Source of the DNA: JBBRLA01 sp038231615
GTDB taxonomy: Bacteria; Myxococcota_A; Polyangia; Palsa-1104; JAEUJZ01
Direction: 5' to 3'
Assembly: GCA_038231615.1 (NCBI GenBank)
Contig: JBBRLA010000083.1
Coordinates: 1 to 18,850 of the forward strand
DNA: 18,850 nucleotides
Part shown: one piece after another, positions 1-8,246 of the stretch
How the letters are laid out: every line of letters begins with the position of its first letter
Numbering within the stretch: position 1 is the stretch's first letter
The notes under the pieces: generated by a model
Seen by the model: only the letters and a program-made list of their open reading frames with translations
Databases searched by the model: none
What the model was told of the DNA's origin: nothing
Made by a program: the position numbers and the translations under genes

Positions 1-449
1 GGACGCAGGTGGAAGGTCTTGTGGCTGGTGATGTGCTGCATCTCGATCTCGGGAAGCGGAGACTTGCGGTTCTCCCACGCCGGGTGGGAGCGTGCCAGAA
101 GGGCCGGCACGGTGACGGCGACCCGGGCCTGCCGCGGCGAGGGTGTCTTTTTGGAAGTCCCGCTACCGCCTGCATGGGCGGTGGCTTTCGATCGCGAAGC
201 GCCGCTGGCCTGGCGGTCCACTGACGGGGCGACCTGCTTGACCATCCGGCCCGAGCCGCGAACTGGCGGCCTGGGGGCCGGTTCTGGGTCCGCAATCTGG
301 CTGCTGGAGTGGTGCGCCTCCATCGCCCGTGCCGGCGGAGCATGGCCTACCAGGGCGGCCAGTGCCGCACCCAGGAGCCAGCGGCCGTTGGACCAGGCAG
401 CCTGACTGGGCGGTCTGATGCGCAAGAGCCTGGTTAAATTAAACCACAT
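1..449 (-). CDS. exported protein of unknown function, 5' part only
   Basis: The reading frame is open from an ATG at 449-447 to the left edge of the window, giving 149 codons with the C-terminus missing. The first 42 residues look like a signal peptide: a basic start (MWFNLTRLLRIR), a hydrophobic stretch WLLGAALAALVG at residues 24-35, and an ARA cleavage motif at 40-42. A Pro/Ser/Ala/Lys-rich low-complexity stretch follows to about residue 105. Then a more ordered sequence begins, with VPALLARSHPAWENR and EIEMQHITSHKTFHLR near the end. I do not recognise the family. The ordered part could open a periplasmic enzyme domain, but too little is present. The start is supported by an AGAGAA element directly upstream, which lies in an inverted repeat. 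The codon pattern and signal peptide make this strand more convincing than the overlapping plus-strand frames. Confidence 0.68.
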   Translation of the reverse strand, partial: MWFNLTRLLRIRPPSQAAWSNGRWLLGAALAALVGHAPPARAMEAHHSSSQIADPEPAPRPPVRGSGRMVKQVAPSVDRQASGASRSKATAHAGGSGTSKKTPSPRQARVAVTVPALLARSHPAWENRKSPLPEIEMQHITSHKTFHLR

Positions 450-451
450 TT

Positions 452-468
452 TCTCTGAATATCAGAGA
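452..468. promoter_or_regulatory. perfect 7-3-7 inverted repeat overlapping the ribosome binding site of the 449 gene
   Basis: TCTCTGA-ATA-TCAGAGA is a perfect dyad two bases upstream of the minus-strand ATG at 449. Read on the minus strand, the second arm contains the AGAGA that would serve as ribosome binding site. It could be a repressor operator or an RNA hairpin that hides the binding site. It lies in an unusually AT-rich patch (427-468) of otherwise GC-rich sequence. A second, imperfect dyad, GGTTAAATTAAACC, lies at 432-445 inside the first codons. Confidence 0.45.
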
Positions 469-478
469 CCGCGGTAGG

Positions 479-494
479 GCGCAAGCAATTGCGC
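479..494. repeat. 6-4-6 inverted repeat between two minus-strand genes
   Basis: GCGCAA-GCAA-TTGCGC is a perfect stem with a four-base loop. It sits 36 bases beyond the stop of the AMIN-like gene and 30 bases ahead of the next start. No T-run follows on the minus strand, so an intrinsic terminator is not clearly supported. It could instead be a protein-binding dyad. Confidence 0.35.
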
Positions 495-529
495 GATGTT
501 TGTAGAAGGACCGCGGCGGGTCTTCGGCA

Positions 530-1372
530 TCATTTGGACGGCGTCCGGGGTTCGCGGGGTTCGGGCGTGGGGGTGGCGGAGGCGGCCGTGGCGGGGCCCA
601 TGGAGGTCACTTGCATGACCAGCATGGAATAACCGTTCTCCGCCATGGTGAGCCGCTCCTGGTGGGCCACCTGCCCCTTCACCTCGACGATCACGGTGAC
701 GGTGTTTTCGCTGTTCTTCGTTTTCTTGGTATTTGGGCGATTGATGATGCTCACCTGCTGCACCGGCGTGCGGAAGGCCTCGACCTTCAGGGGACGCAGG
801 TTGTTGCGCACGTTGACCACGGTGTCGTGAAGCGTGAGCAGCACCTGCCCGGGCTTCTCGCTGACCGAATATTCGACGGGCCCGGAAAGCTGGAGAAAGA
901 CCGTCGGGACGCCTTCGTTGACCTGGAAGCCGGGGAAGGTCATCCGCTGCGGGCCCTTGCCCAGGGGGAGTTTCGGCGGGTGCGGCGGCAGTTCCGCCCG
1001 CCCCGGGGCAACCCCGTGATAGCGCATCTGAAGCTGCGGTCCTTCCTGGGCCTGGGCCTGGGGGTCGCCGGGGGTCCCGGCGGGAAGCGCCGGCTCGTCG
1101 CCCTGGGGGTCGGTTTTCGCTGGGGCCGTCTGCGGGTCCGGGGGCTTGGTCACCGACTCAAGGTTCTTGGTCAGCGTGCGCGACCGGTTCGCGGAGGCCG
1201 TCGGGGGCACCTGGAATGGATTGACCCCCTCGTCGGTGTCGGCCGCGGAGGTCTTCGGCCTCTGCTTCTTCTGGGCCAGGGCCGGTGCCAGGAACAAACC
1301 CAGAGGGCCCAAAAGGACCGGTACGGCCAGGCAGACGGAGAGGACCCAGGGATGCAGGCGCACGCTTCTCAT
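530..1372 (-). CDS. exported AMIN-like domain protein
   Basis: This is a 280-residue protein starting at an ATG with AAGGTG eight bases upstream. Residues 1-33 form a signal peptide ending in APALA, so the product is exported. Residues 34-140 are Pro/Gln/Ala-rich and probably disordered. Residues 144-256 form a compact, beta-rich domain: PGFQVNEGVPTVFLQLSGPV, then KPGQVLLTLHDTVV, RTPVQQVSIINRP and NTVTVIVEVKG. The pattern of a fluctuating hydrophobic strand, a 'V.L.L.D' strand, a short 'V..V.' strand and a final 'V.V.V.' strand resembles AMIN domains. Those occur in type IV pilus secretins and cell-wall amidases, where they bind peptidoglycan or target proteins to the envelope. No secretin or catalytic domain is attached, and no pilus gene is in view. 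The family call is by pattern only. The tail after 257 is Pro/Thr-rich. Confidence 0.6.
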   Translation of the reverse strand: MRSVRLHPWVLSVCLAVPVLLGPLGLFLAPALAQKKQRPKTSAADTDEGVNPFQVPPTASANRSRTLTKNLESVTKPPDPQTAPAKTDPQGDEPALPAGTPGDPQAQAQEGPQLQMRYHGVAPGRAELPPHPPKLPLGKGPQRMTFPGFQVNEGVPTVFLQLSGPVEYSVSEKPGQVLLTLHDTVVNVRNNLRPLKVEAFRTPVQQVSIINRPNTKKTKNSENTVTVIVEVKGQVAHQERLTMAENGYSMLVMQVTSMGPATAASATPTPEPREPRTPSK

Positions 1373-1488
1373 CAGACTATCACCTTAGCGCCACCTGGCC
1401 GCCCCGCCAAGGGGACGATGTAAGTCGCTCCTCCGAAACACCTTGGTTTTTTTCCGGCATTCGGCTTTCCCGTGGCACAAACCCCCGG

Positions 1489-1518
1489 TTGACACCGCTC
1501 ACATTGCGTGGCTAACGT
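1489..1518 (+). promoter_or_regulatory. candidate sigma70-type promoter for the cysteine-rich protein gene
   Basis: TTGACA at 1489-1494 matches the -35 consensus exactly. Eighteen bases later TAACGT (1513-1518) keeps the three most conserved -10 positions (TA...T). It would give a leader of roughly 95 bases before the ATG at 1620. The rest of the 1373-1619 divergent intergenic region shows nothing I can name apart from the ribosome binding site at 1607. Confidence 0.4.
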
Positions 1519-1606
1519 GCGCCCACGACTCACATCTTTTTACCCCTGGCACGACTGGCACGGCCTGGAGCGAGCCCCGGCCTTACATGCCGGACCAGCA
1601 AACCAT

Positions 1607-1615
1607 TAAGGAGGT
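1607..1615 (+). promoter_or_regulatory. near-perfect Shine-Dalgarno site that sets the start at 1620
   Basis: TAAGGAGGT is complementary to the 16S rRNA 3' end over its whole length and lies four bases before the ATG at 1620. It fixes the start there, although the frame is open further upstream to 1443. Such a strong site suggests high expression of the protein. Confidence 0.8.
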
Positions 1616-1619
1616 TTTA

Positions 1620-2513
1620 ATGACAATCCGATCCTCTCTGGCCACCCCCAAAGCAGCTTCGCGGGAGACGAGGGTCGTAGCATTTTCCCGCCTCGGCAGC
1701 CTTGGGCCGCGTGTCACCGTCACCCTCGGCGCCGTCGTCCCTTGGGCCCTGCTGCTCTCCATCGCCGTCGGCGGAGTCGGCAGCACGGGCTGCAAGGCCC
1801 AGAACGGGGACCCCTTTGGGGATGCGTCCACCGCGGACCTGGCGATGAGCACCGGCGATCCCTGCACGAATTCCAAGTGCGCCGACCCCACTGCCGTGTG
1901 CTGCAACGGCGAGGAGTGCGTCGACACCAAGACCAATATGCGCCATTGCGGCATGTGCGGCAACGAATGCCACGCCTATGAGACCTGTGCCAGCGGCGCC
2001 TGTACTTGCAAGGGCAGTGGTACCGACGAGACCTGCATGGGCGGCAGCACCTGCTGTCCCGGGCCCCAGAACGGCGGCTGCAAGGCCGTCGCCACCGACA
2101 GCAAGAACTGCGGCGCCTGCGGCCACGTCTGCAAGACCGGCGAGGTGTGCGCGGCCGGTTCGTGCAAGTGCGGCATGGCCCCCTCGTGCACCGGCGGCAA
2201 GGCCTGCTGCGGCAGCGGCTGCGCCGACATCCAGACCGACCCCATGAACTGCGGCAAGTGCGACAACAAGTGCCCCGTCGGCAAGGCCTGCATGAACGGC
2301 ACCTGCGAAGGGATGTGCATGGGCTGCACGGCGGCCGAGAAGTGCTGCGGCTTTGGCTGCATAAACCCCCTCAACGACCCGATGAACTGCGGCAAGTGCG
2401 GGGTGGTATGCCCGCCCTTCCTGGGCAGCCCCGGAGCGTGCATCTTCGGCTTCTGCGCCAAGCTCGGCGCCGGAGATGGCGGCATGGGGGATGGCGGCAC
2501 GCCCGATATGTAG
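1620..2513 (+). CDS. secreted cysteine-rich repeat protein, putative lipoprotein
   Basis: This is a 297-residue protein. Residues 36-53 are a hydrophobic export segment, followed by GSTGC with Cys58. That resembles a lipobox although position -3 is Ser rather than the usual Leu, so lipid anchoring is likely but not certain. Residues 82-279 contain four modules of about 40-48 residues. Each has a CC pair or close equivalent, a G-x-C-x-D or similar link, an N-C-G-x-C-[GD]-x-x-C block and a G-x-x-C-x-x-G-x-C end, for example NCGACGHVCKTGEVC. Modules 3 and 4 share the DPMNCGKC segment. The cysteine density implies a disulphide-stabilised extracellular stalk or adhesin-like protein; such modules are common in large myxobacterial secreted proteins. 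The C-terminus is Gly/Asp-rich. The gene ends 15 bases before pdxJ, so the two may be cotranscribed. Function unknown. Confidence 0.8.
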   Translation: MTIRSSLATPKAASRETRVVAFSRLGSLGPRVTVTLGAVVPWALLLSIAVGGVGSTGCKAQNGDPFGDASTADLAMSTGDPCTNSKCADPTAVCCNGEECVDTKTNMRHCGMCGNECHAYETCASGACTCKGSGTDETCMGGSTCCPGPQNGGCKAVATDSKNCGACGHVCKTGEVCAAGSCKCGMAPSCTGGKACCGSGCADIQTDPMNCGKCDNKCPVGKACMNGTCEGMCMGCTAAEKCCGFGCINPLNDPMNCGKCGVVCPPFLGSPGACIFGFCAKLGAGDGGMGDGGTPDM

Positions 2514-2528
2514 TAGCCTGTCCGGGTC

Positions 2529-3266
2529 ATGTCCATCGACCTCCACGTCAACATCGATCATGTCGCCACGCTGCGGCAGGCGCGCGGCACCTCCTATCCC
2601 GACCCGATCTGGGCCGCCTCGCTCTGCGAGCTGGCCGGGGCCGACGGGATCACCGTCCACCTGCGGGAGGATCGGCGCCACATCCAGGACCGCGACGTCC
2701 AGCTCTTGCGGCAGACGGTGCGCAGCACCCTGAACCTGGAGATGGCACCGACGCCCGCCATGGTCGAACTGGCCTGCGCGGTGCGCCCGGACATCGCCAC
2801 CCTGGTGCCCGAGAAGCGGGAGGAGCGTACCACCGAGGGCGGCCTGGACGTGGCCGGTCAGATGGCGCAGCTTTCCCAGGCGGTGCACAAGCTGCGGCAG
2901 GCGGGGGTCTCGGTGAGCCTGTTCATCGCCCCCGACCTGCAGCAGGTCCGGGCCGCGCACCAGCTTCAGGTGCCGCGCATTGAACTGCACACCGGGCCCT
3001 ATTGTGAATCCATGCTGCGCCCGGCCCGGAAGGAACTGGCCAAGGCCGAGCTCGAGCGCCTGGCGATTGCGGCGGAGGCGGCGGTGGGGCATGGCCTGCA
3101 CGTGGCGGCGGGGCACGGCCTGGACTATCCCAACGTCCGCCCGGTGGCGGCCCTGCCCGGCGTCGAGGAGCTGAACATCGGCCACGCCATCATCGCCCGC
3201 GCGGTGATGGTCGGTCTGGAACGGGCGGTGCGCGAGATGTGCGAGATCCTCCGTTCGGTCCTGTGA
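2529..3266 (+). CDS. pdxJ: pyridoxine 5'-phosphate synthase
   Basis: PdxJ condenses 1-deoxy-D-xylulose 5-phosphate with 3-amino-2-oxopropyl phosphate to make pyridoxine 5'-phosphate, the last ring-forming step of the DXP-dependent vitamin B6 pathway, in the cytosol. The 245-residue length is normal for the family. The signature is complete: LHVNIDHVATLRQARGTSYP at residues 5-24, ADGITVHLREDRRH at 38-51 with the conserved His, NLEM near 70, VPEKREERTTEGGLDV, IELHTGPY with the conserved Glu, AAGHGLDYPN and ELNIGHAIIARAVMVGL at the end. These cover the phosphate-binding and catalytic positions of the (beta/alpha)8 barrel. The ATG at 2529 lies 15 bases after the previous stop and has only a weak ribosome binding site. 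acpS and nnr follow on the same strand, a common order in proteobacteria. Confidence 0.97.
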   Translation: MSIDLHVNIDHVATLRQARGTSYPDPIWAASLCELAGADGITVHLREDRRHIQDRDVQLLRQTVRSTLNLEMAPTPAMVELACAVRPDIATLVPEKREERTTEGGLDVAGQMAQLSQAVHKLRQAGVSVSLFIAPDLQQVRAAHQLQVPRIELHTGPYCESMLRPARKELAKAELERLAIAAEAAVGHGLHVAAGHGLDYPNVRPVAALPGVEELNIGHAIIARAVMVGLERAVREMCEILRSVL

Positions 3267-3306
3267 GCCATGGACCGCGGCACCTGTGGCGCTTGGCGAG
3301 TTGCAC

Positions 3307-3696
3307 GTGATCGTCGGGGTCGGCATCGACCTGTGCCCGGTCAGCAGGATGGAGCGGGCGATCTCCCGGCACGGCGGGCGCTTCGAGGAGCGGGTGTTCA
3401 CCCCCGCGGAGCAGGAATATTGCCGGGGCCGAGGACAGCCGGCGCAGCACTACGCCGCGCGCTTCGCCGCCAAGGAGGCGCTGCTGAAGGCCCTGGGGGT
3501 GCCTCCGGGCCTTTCGTGGCACGAGCTGGAGGTCGCGAGCGGCAGCAACGGGGCACCTTGCCTGCGGCTCTCGGGAGAGGCCCACAAGGCGGCGCTGCGG
3601 CTGGGGGTGCAGCGGCTGCACCTGAGCCTGACCCACGCCGGGGACATGGCGGCGGCGGTGGTGGTCGCCGAGGCCGAGGCCGAGGCCAAGGGATAA
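3307..3696 (+). CDS. acpS: holo-[acyl-carrier-protein] synthase
   Basis: AcpS moves the 4'-phosphopantetheine arm from coenzyme A to a serine of acyl carrier protein, activating it for fatty acid synthesis. The protein has 129 residues from the GTG at 3307. It shows the family's conserved blocks: VGVGIDLCPVSRME near the start with Asp8 (metal ligand), ARFAAKEALLKALG at 51-64 with Lys56 and Glu57 (catalytic and metal sites), and LSLTHAGDMAAAVVVAE near the end. I chose GTG 3307 because the family begins immediately before the V/I-G-x-G-x-D motif. A GTG at 3286 would add seven residues and is the alternative. The C-terminus ends in a short Glu-Ala repeat. The gene follows pdxJ by 40 bases and precedes nnr by 28. 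Confidence 0.94.
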   Translation: MIVGVGIDLCPVSRMERAISRHGGRFEERVFTPAEQEYCRGRGQPAQHYAARFAAKEALLKALGVPPGLSWHELEVASGSNGAPCLRLSGEAHKAALRLGVQRLHLSLTHAGDMAAAVVVAEAEAEAKG

Positions 3697-3724
3697 ATAC
3701 CTTGTCGATGAGCATGAGGCGAAC

Positions 3725-5404
3725 ATGAGGCCCCTGGTGAACGCGGCGCAGATGCAGGCCATGGATCGGGAGACGATCCAGCGCATCGGGCTGCCGGGAG
3801 CGGTGTTGATGGAGAACGCGGGTAGGGCCGTGGCGGATCGGGTGGCCCGGCTGATGAAGGACGGCACCGTCGATCGGGAGGGCTGGGTGGTGGTGGTGGC
3901 GGGCCCGGGGAACAATGGGGGCGACGGGATGGTGATTGCCCGTACCCTGCACAACTGGGGGCTGCGGGTGCGGCTGCTCCTGTGCGCGGCGCGAGAGCGG
4001 GTGCGCGGCGACGCCCTTTTGCACCTGTCCGCCGCCGAGGCCTGCGGGGTCGAGGCGGTGGGGTGCGAGGGGGAAGCGGGCGTGGCCCGGGTCGGCGAGG
4101 TGCTTTCGGGGCTTTCCCGGCGGGAGCTGATCGTCGATGCGCTGCTGGGCACGGGGCTGAGCCAGCCGGTGACGGGGCCGCTGCTGGACATCATCCAGGC
4201 CATGAACCGCAGCCCGGCGCGTCGACTGTCGGTGGACCTGCCCTCGGGGCTGGACGCGGATCGAGGCATCCCGACGGGAGCGGCGACACCGGCCATTGTC
4301 CGGGCGGACCACACCGTGACCTTTGCCTTCCCCAAGCTGGGCCTGTGCACCTCCCCGGGTTACCTTCACGCTGGCGAGCTGAGCGTGGCGGACATCGGCA
4401 TCCCGGCCGCCCTGTGCGAGGGGCATGGGGTCCGCGCCAGGCTGCTGGACGAAAGCTGCCTCCTGCCGCTCATCACGCCCCTTTTGCCGCTGGAACACAA
4501 GGGCAGTCACGGGCATCTGCTCATCATCGCCGGTTCAGGGGGGAAGTCCGGGGCGGCGCTGCTCTGCGTGCGGGGGGCGATGCAGGTGGGCGTGGGGCTC
4601 TGCACTCTGGCCTCGCCGCCCTCGGCCCAGGCGGCGCTGCAAGGGGGGTTGCTGGAGGCGATGAGCTTCATCTACGGGACCCGAGACCGGGGCCGCGAGT
4701 CACCGTCCTCTGAAGGGGCCATGATCGCCGGTGAGTTGATCGCCCTTTGCGAAAGCAAGCAGGCCATCGCCCTGGGGCCGGGCATGCCGACCGGGGAGGC
4801 GATGAAGCAGGTGGTGCGGCGGCTGCTGGCGGTGGGAAAGGCCCCCATGGTGCTGGATGCCGATGCCCTGAACATGCTGGCCGGCGACATCGGCCTCGAT
4901 GTCCTGAAAGAATCGCGGCACCCCCTGGTGCTGACCCCCCATCCCGGCGAGGCTGCGCGCCTCTTGCAGGTGACCAACCGGGAGATCCAGGACGATCGCC
5001 TGGAGAGCGCCCGCAAGCTGTGCCGGGGCAGCGGCGCCGTGGTGGTGTTGAAGGGGGCGCGCACCGTGATCGTGGGCCCGTGCCAGCGCGAAGAAGAAGG
5101 CCGGGACGAGGGGGATGACCTGCGGCTGTCGATCTCGCCCACCGGCAACGGCGGCATGGGCAGCGGCGGCATGGGGGACGTCCTGACCGGGATGATCGGG
5201 GCCCTGCTTTGCCGGGGCTTTGCACCCTATGAGGCGGCCTGCACGGCGGTCTACCTTCATGGACTGGCAGGGGACGTGCTTGCCGCGGCGAAGCCCCCGG
5301 GGACGATCCTTCTGGCAGGTGAACTGGCCGGCGCCATCCCCGATGCGCGCCGGGCCGTGGCGAAGCTCGGCGGCTGCGGCGCCGCAGATGCCGGCGTCTT
5401 GTAG
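3725..5404 (+). CDS. nnr: bifunctional NAD(P)H-hydrate epimerase / ADP-dependent NAD(P)H-hydrate dehydratase
   Basis: This enzyme repairs hydrated NADH and NADPH: the N-terminal half interconverts the R and S epimers and the C-terminal half dehydrates the S form, using ADP in bacteria. The 559-residue length is slightly above the usual 500-520. Residues 1-226 are the epimerase (YjeF N) domain: QAMDRETIQRIGLPGAVLME, GPGNNGGDGMVIAR near 60-73, the catalytic-Asp region VDALLGTGL, and VDLPSGLDAD. From about 260 comes the ribokinase-like dehydratase domain: LLIIAGSGGKSGAA, ALGPGM, MVLDADALNML, VLTPHPGEAARLL, VVVLKGARTVI, and the nucleotide-binding GSGGMGDVLTGMIGALL near 478-494. GAGGCG lies a few bases before the ATG. 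The gene meets the HEAT protein gene tail to tail, with 30 bases between them and no obvious terminator hairpin. Confidence 0.96.
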   Translation: MRPLVNAAQMQAMDRETIQRIGLPGAVLMENAGRAVADRVARLMKDGTVDREGWVVVVAGPGNNGGDGMVIARTLHNWGLRVRLLLCAARERVRGDALLHLSAAEACGVEAVGCEGEAGVARVGEVLSGLSRRELIVDALLGTGLSQPVTGPLLDIIQAMNRSPARRLSVDLPSGLDADRGIPTGAATPAIVRADHTVTFAFPKLGLCTSPGYLHAGELSVADIGIPAALCEGHGVRARLLDESCLLPLITPLLPLEHKGSHGHLLIIAGSGGKSGAALLCVRGAMQVGVGLCTLASPPSAQAALQGGLLEAMSFIYGTRDRGRESPSSEGAMIAGELIALCESKQAIALGPGMPTGEAMKQVVRRLLAVGKAPMVLDADALNMLAGDIGLDVLKESRHPLVLTPHPGEAARLLQVTNREIQDDRLESARKLCRGSGAVVVLKGARTVIVGPCQREEEGRDEGDDLRLSISPTGNGGMGSGGMGDVLTGMIGALLCRGFAPYEAACTAVYLHGLAGDVLAAAKPPGTILLAGELAGAIPDARRAVAKLGGCGAADAGVL

Positions 5405-5434
5405 GCGAAGAGCGGCGGTGGCAGGGCACGGTGG

Positions 5435-8246
5435 CTACTTTCCCCGGCCCCCTTCGTCCACCACCTCTGTCTCGCAGCGCCCGGGCAGGAGCAGTTCCTC
5501 CGGCCCCCCTCCTCTGGCGTCGGTGACCCCCACGCGGATCAGGCCCTCTGGGGTCGAGAGCCGGTACCTGGCCTCCGCCAGCGGCCGGCCGTCATAGTCG
5601 ACGTAGGAAAGGAGCAGCCAGTGCCGTCGCCGCAGCGCCGTCGCCGGCCCAACCTCCGCCTTGCCCGAGAGCGCCAGCGCCGCGCTGCGCCGCACCCGGT
5701 GGTCCTCGTCGGTGTTGGCCAGCGCCCGCAGGCGGGCCCGCAGCCCATCGGAGGAAGGCGCGATCAGCCCGAGAAGCAGCGCCCCGTTGGCCCGCACCGC
5801 CACGTCCCCGTCCAGCAGCAGGTCCGCGTCCCCCGGATCGGCCTGTCCCAGGATGGCCAGCGCCGCGGCCAGGTTGGCCCGCTCCCCGGCATCCCCGTCG
5901 GTCTTGCCGCGCAAAAGCGCCTGCCGCAAACCCGTGACCACCCGCGCTTGCTGCCGCGCCCCCGGCCGCAGCCGCGAAAGCGCCCAGGCGGCCTCTGCGC
6001 GCACCCGCGGGTCGGCATCGCTGGCCAGGGTCGACAGGAGCCCCTGTACCGGCCCGTCCGCCGGGGCCTCAACAAGGAGGCACCCCAGGGCGAAGGCCGC
6101 CCGCAGCCGCCGCAGGGGATCGCCGTGCGAGAGCAAACGCTGCAACCGCGTGGCGCTGGCCGGGTCGCGCATCGCCGAAAGCGCCGCAAGGGCGGAAAGC
6201 GCCAGCGCCGCCTCCGGGGTATGCGCCTCGGCAGAGGACTGCGCCAGTCCCAGCAGCGCTTCCCGTCCCAGTTCATCGGGGTGCCCGCGCAGCACCGCGC
6301 CCAGGGCGATGAGGACCTCCTTCGCCGCTCCTTCGCCCCGGGCATTCCCCGGCCGGTGCAACGCCGCCGTCAGCGCCGGCACTACGATCCGCGTAAGCCC
6401 CGGGGCCCGGGCTAAAAGCCGCCCCAGCGCTTCGGCCCCGGCCTTCCGTGCCCGTGGTTCGCCGTCTCCCGTGCGGGCGGTCACTACCAGGTCGGTCAGC
6501 CCCTGGGCGATCTTGCCGTCCAGCGCCGGCCCCGGGGCCGGATTGCCAAACCCGCCGAGCGCCCGCGCTGCCGCAGTCCGCGTCCGGGCATCGCCCCGCG
6601 CCAGCACCTCCAGCAGCCGCGGCACCGCGACCGGGGCGTGTAGATCGCCCAGCGCCTCGATCGAAAGACCCCGCACCTCGGGGTCCTCGTCCGCCGTGGC
6701 CGAGAGCAGCGCGTGAAGGGCCCGTTCGTCCAGCAGGCCGGGCCGCCGCAGGGCCTCGATGGCATGGCGCCGCACCACCGCGTCGCCGTCGAGGAGCAGC
6801 CCGGCCACCGCCGCCGCGCTTGCCCGATCGCCGACCCCCCCCAGGGCATCCACCACCTGCTCTTTCGGAAGCCGTCCCCGGGAAAGCTCCCCTACCAGCG
6901 TTGCCCCCACCCGGCTGCGCAGCGGCGCCGGGGCCTGGGCACCCAGCTCCGCCAGCAGCCCCACCAGCGCGCCGATCTCCTCCTGCCCGCCGGGGCCCTT
7001 CTCGATTTGCTCCGCCAGCGCCGGCACCACCGCCACGCCAACCGAGAGCAGCGCCTCGCGGGCCGCCGGGCGCAGCTCCTCCCGGGAGAGTCCGCGCAGA
7101 AGCGCCGCCACCGCCGCGGCCCGCGCCCCGTCTGCCACGGCCTCTCCCTGCCTGTCCGCGGGGTCTATCTTTGGCCCTGGCCTTGGCTCTGGTTCTGGCC
7201 CCGGCCGCGCCACCTGGCCCAGCGCCACCGCCGCCGCCGCTCGCAAGGGCTCGGGGCCGCTCTCCAGGATCTGCGCCAGTTCTGGCACCGCCGCCGCGGC
7301 TCGGAAGCTTCCCAGGCAGAGGATGGCCTGGCGTCGAACCTCCTCCGCGGGGTCCCGCAGGAGTCGCAGCGCCGCCGGGGTTGCGGCGGTGGCTTGCAGC
7401 GCCGCCAGGCTGACCAGCGCCTCGGCCCGCACGTCCCGGGCGCTGTCCGAGAGCCGCCCCAGCAAGGGCACCACCGCCCGCTCCGCAGGATCGCGAAGCC
7501 CGAAGGGCCGCGGTGATGGATCGCGAAGCCCGAAGGGCCGCGGTGATGGATCGCGAAGCCCGAAGGGCCGCGGTGATGGATCGCGAAGCCCGAAGCCCCC
7601 CAGCGGGCCCATGCGGCCCAGCGCCACCACCGCGGCCCGGCGCACGCCGACATTCTCATCGTCCACCCGCAGGAGCACCGGCCCGATGAGCAACGGAAGC
7701 TCCTTCGCCGGGATCGCCTGGTTGAGCAAAAGGTCCCCAAGCGCCCGCAGGGCGGAAAGCCGCACCTCGTGGCCCGCGTCGCCCAGCGCCCGGGCCAGGG
7801 ACGAGGCCGCTCGCCCCGAGAGGCCCGGCGGGAGCGCCCCGAAATGACCCAGCGCCGCCGCCGCCGCCGCCCGCACCGTGCTGTCCGCGTCCCCGAGGTG
7901 GTCCACCAGCGGCCCGGCCGCCTCCATCAGCCGCAGCCGCGAAAGCGCCAGCGCCGACCGCGCCCGCACACCGCCGTCGCTATCGGACAGCCGCTCCAGG
8001 ATCAGCCGCGCCGGCTCCCGCCCGGGCAGGCCCTCCAGTTGATCGATGCCCATCCGCCGCCGGGCCGGGTCCGCCGACCGCAAGAGCAAAAGGACCTCGC
8101 CGTTCATGGTGCCAGCGCCGTCCCCCACGGTCCCGAAGATCGGGTTCCCGGACAACGTCCCGGCGACGCCCGATCCCCAGGCCGGCCCCTGCGCCAGCAC
8201 CGGCAAGGCCCCAAGGACCACGCCGGAAAAAATCATCCGACGCAGC

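Noticed and set aside
189..205. A 17-base match (CGATCGCGAAGCGCCGC) shared in inverted orientation with 10449-10465
   Set aside because: In about 19 kb of strongly GC-biased sequence a single match of this length is close to chance expectation.
1617..3401. A 594-codon open frame on the minus strand opposite the cysteine-rich gene and pdxJ
   Set aside because: It is antisense to pdxJ, whose family match is complete. Its composition (Ala, His, Gly, Val runs) is what the opposite strand of GC-rich coding DNA gives.
3190..4516. Long minus-strand open frames opposite acpS and the epimerase half of nnr
   Set aside because: The plus-strand genes are certain, and the antisense products are low-complexity Arg/Pro/Ser-rich with no recognisable domain.
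7160..7210. Simple-sequence stretch coding for alternating Gly/Pro/Glu/Arg residues in the HEAT gene, like others at 1050 and 16850
   Set aside because: Short low-complexity linkers of this kind are common in GC-rich genomes and carry no specific signal here.
7488..7595. CRISPR-like array
   Set aside because: The 30 bp copies are contiguous with no spacers and lie in frame inside a coding sequence.
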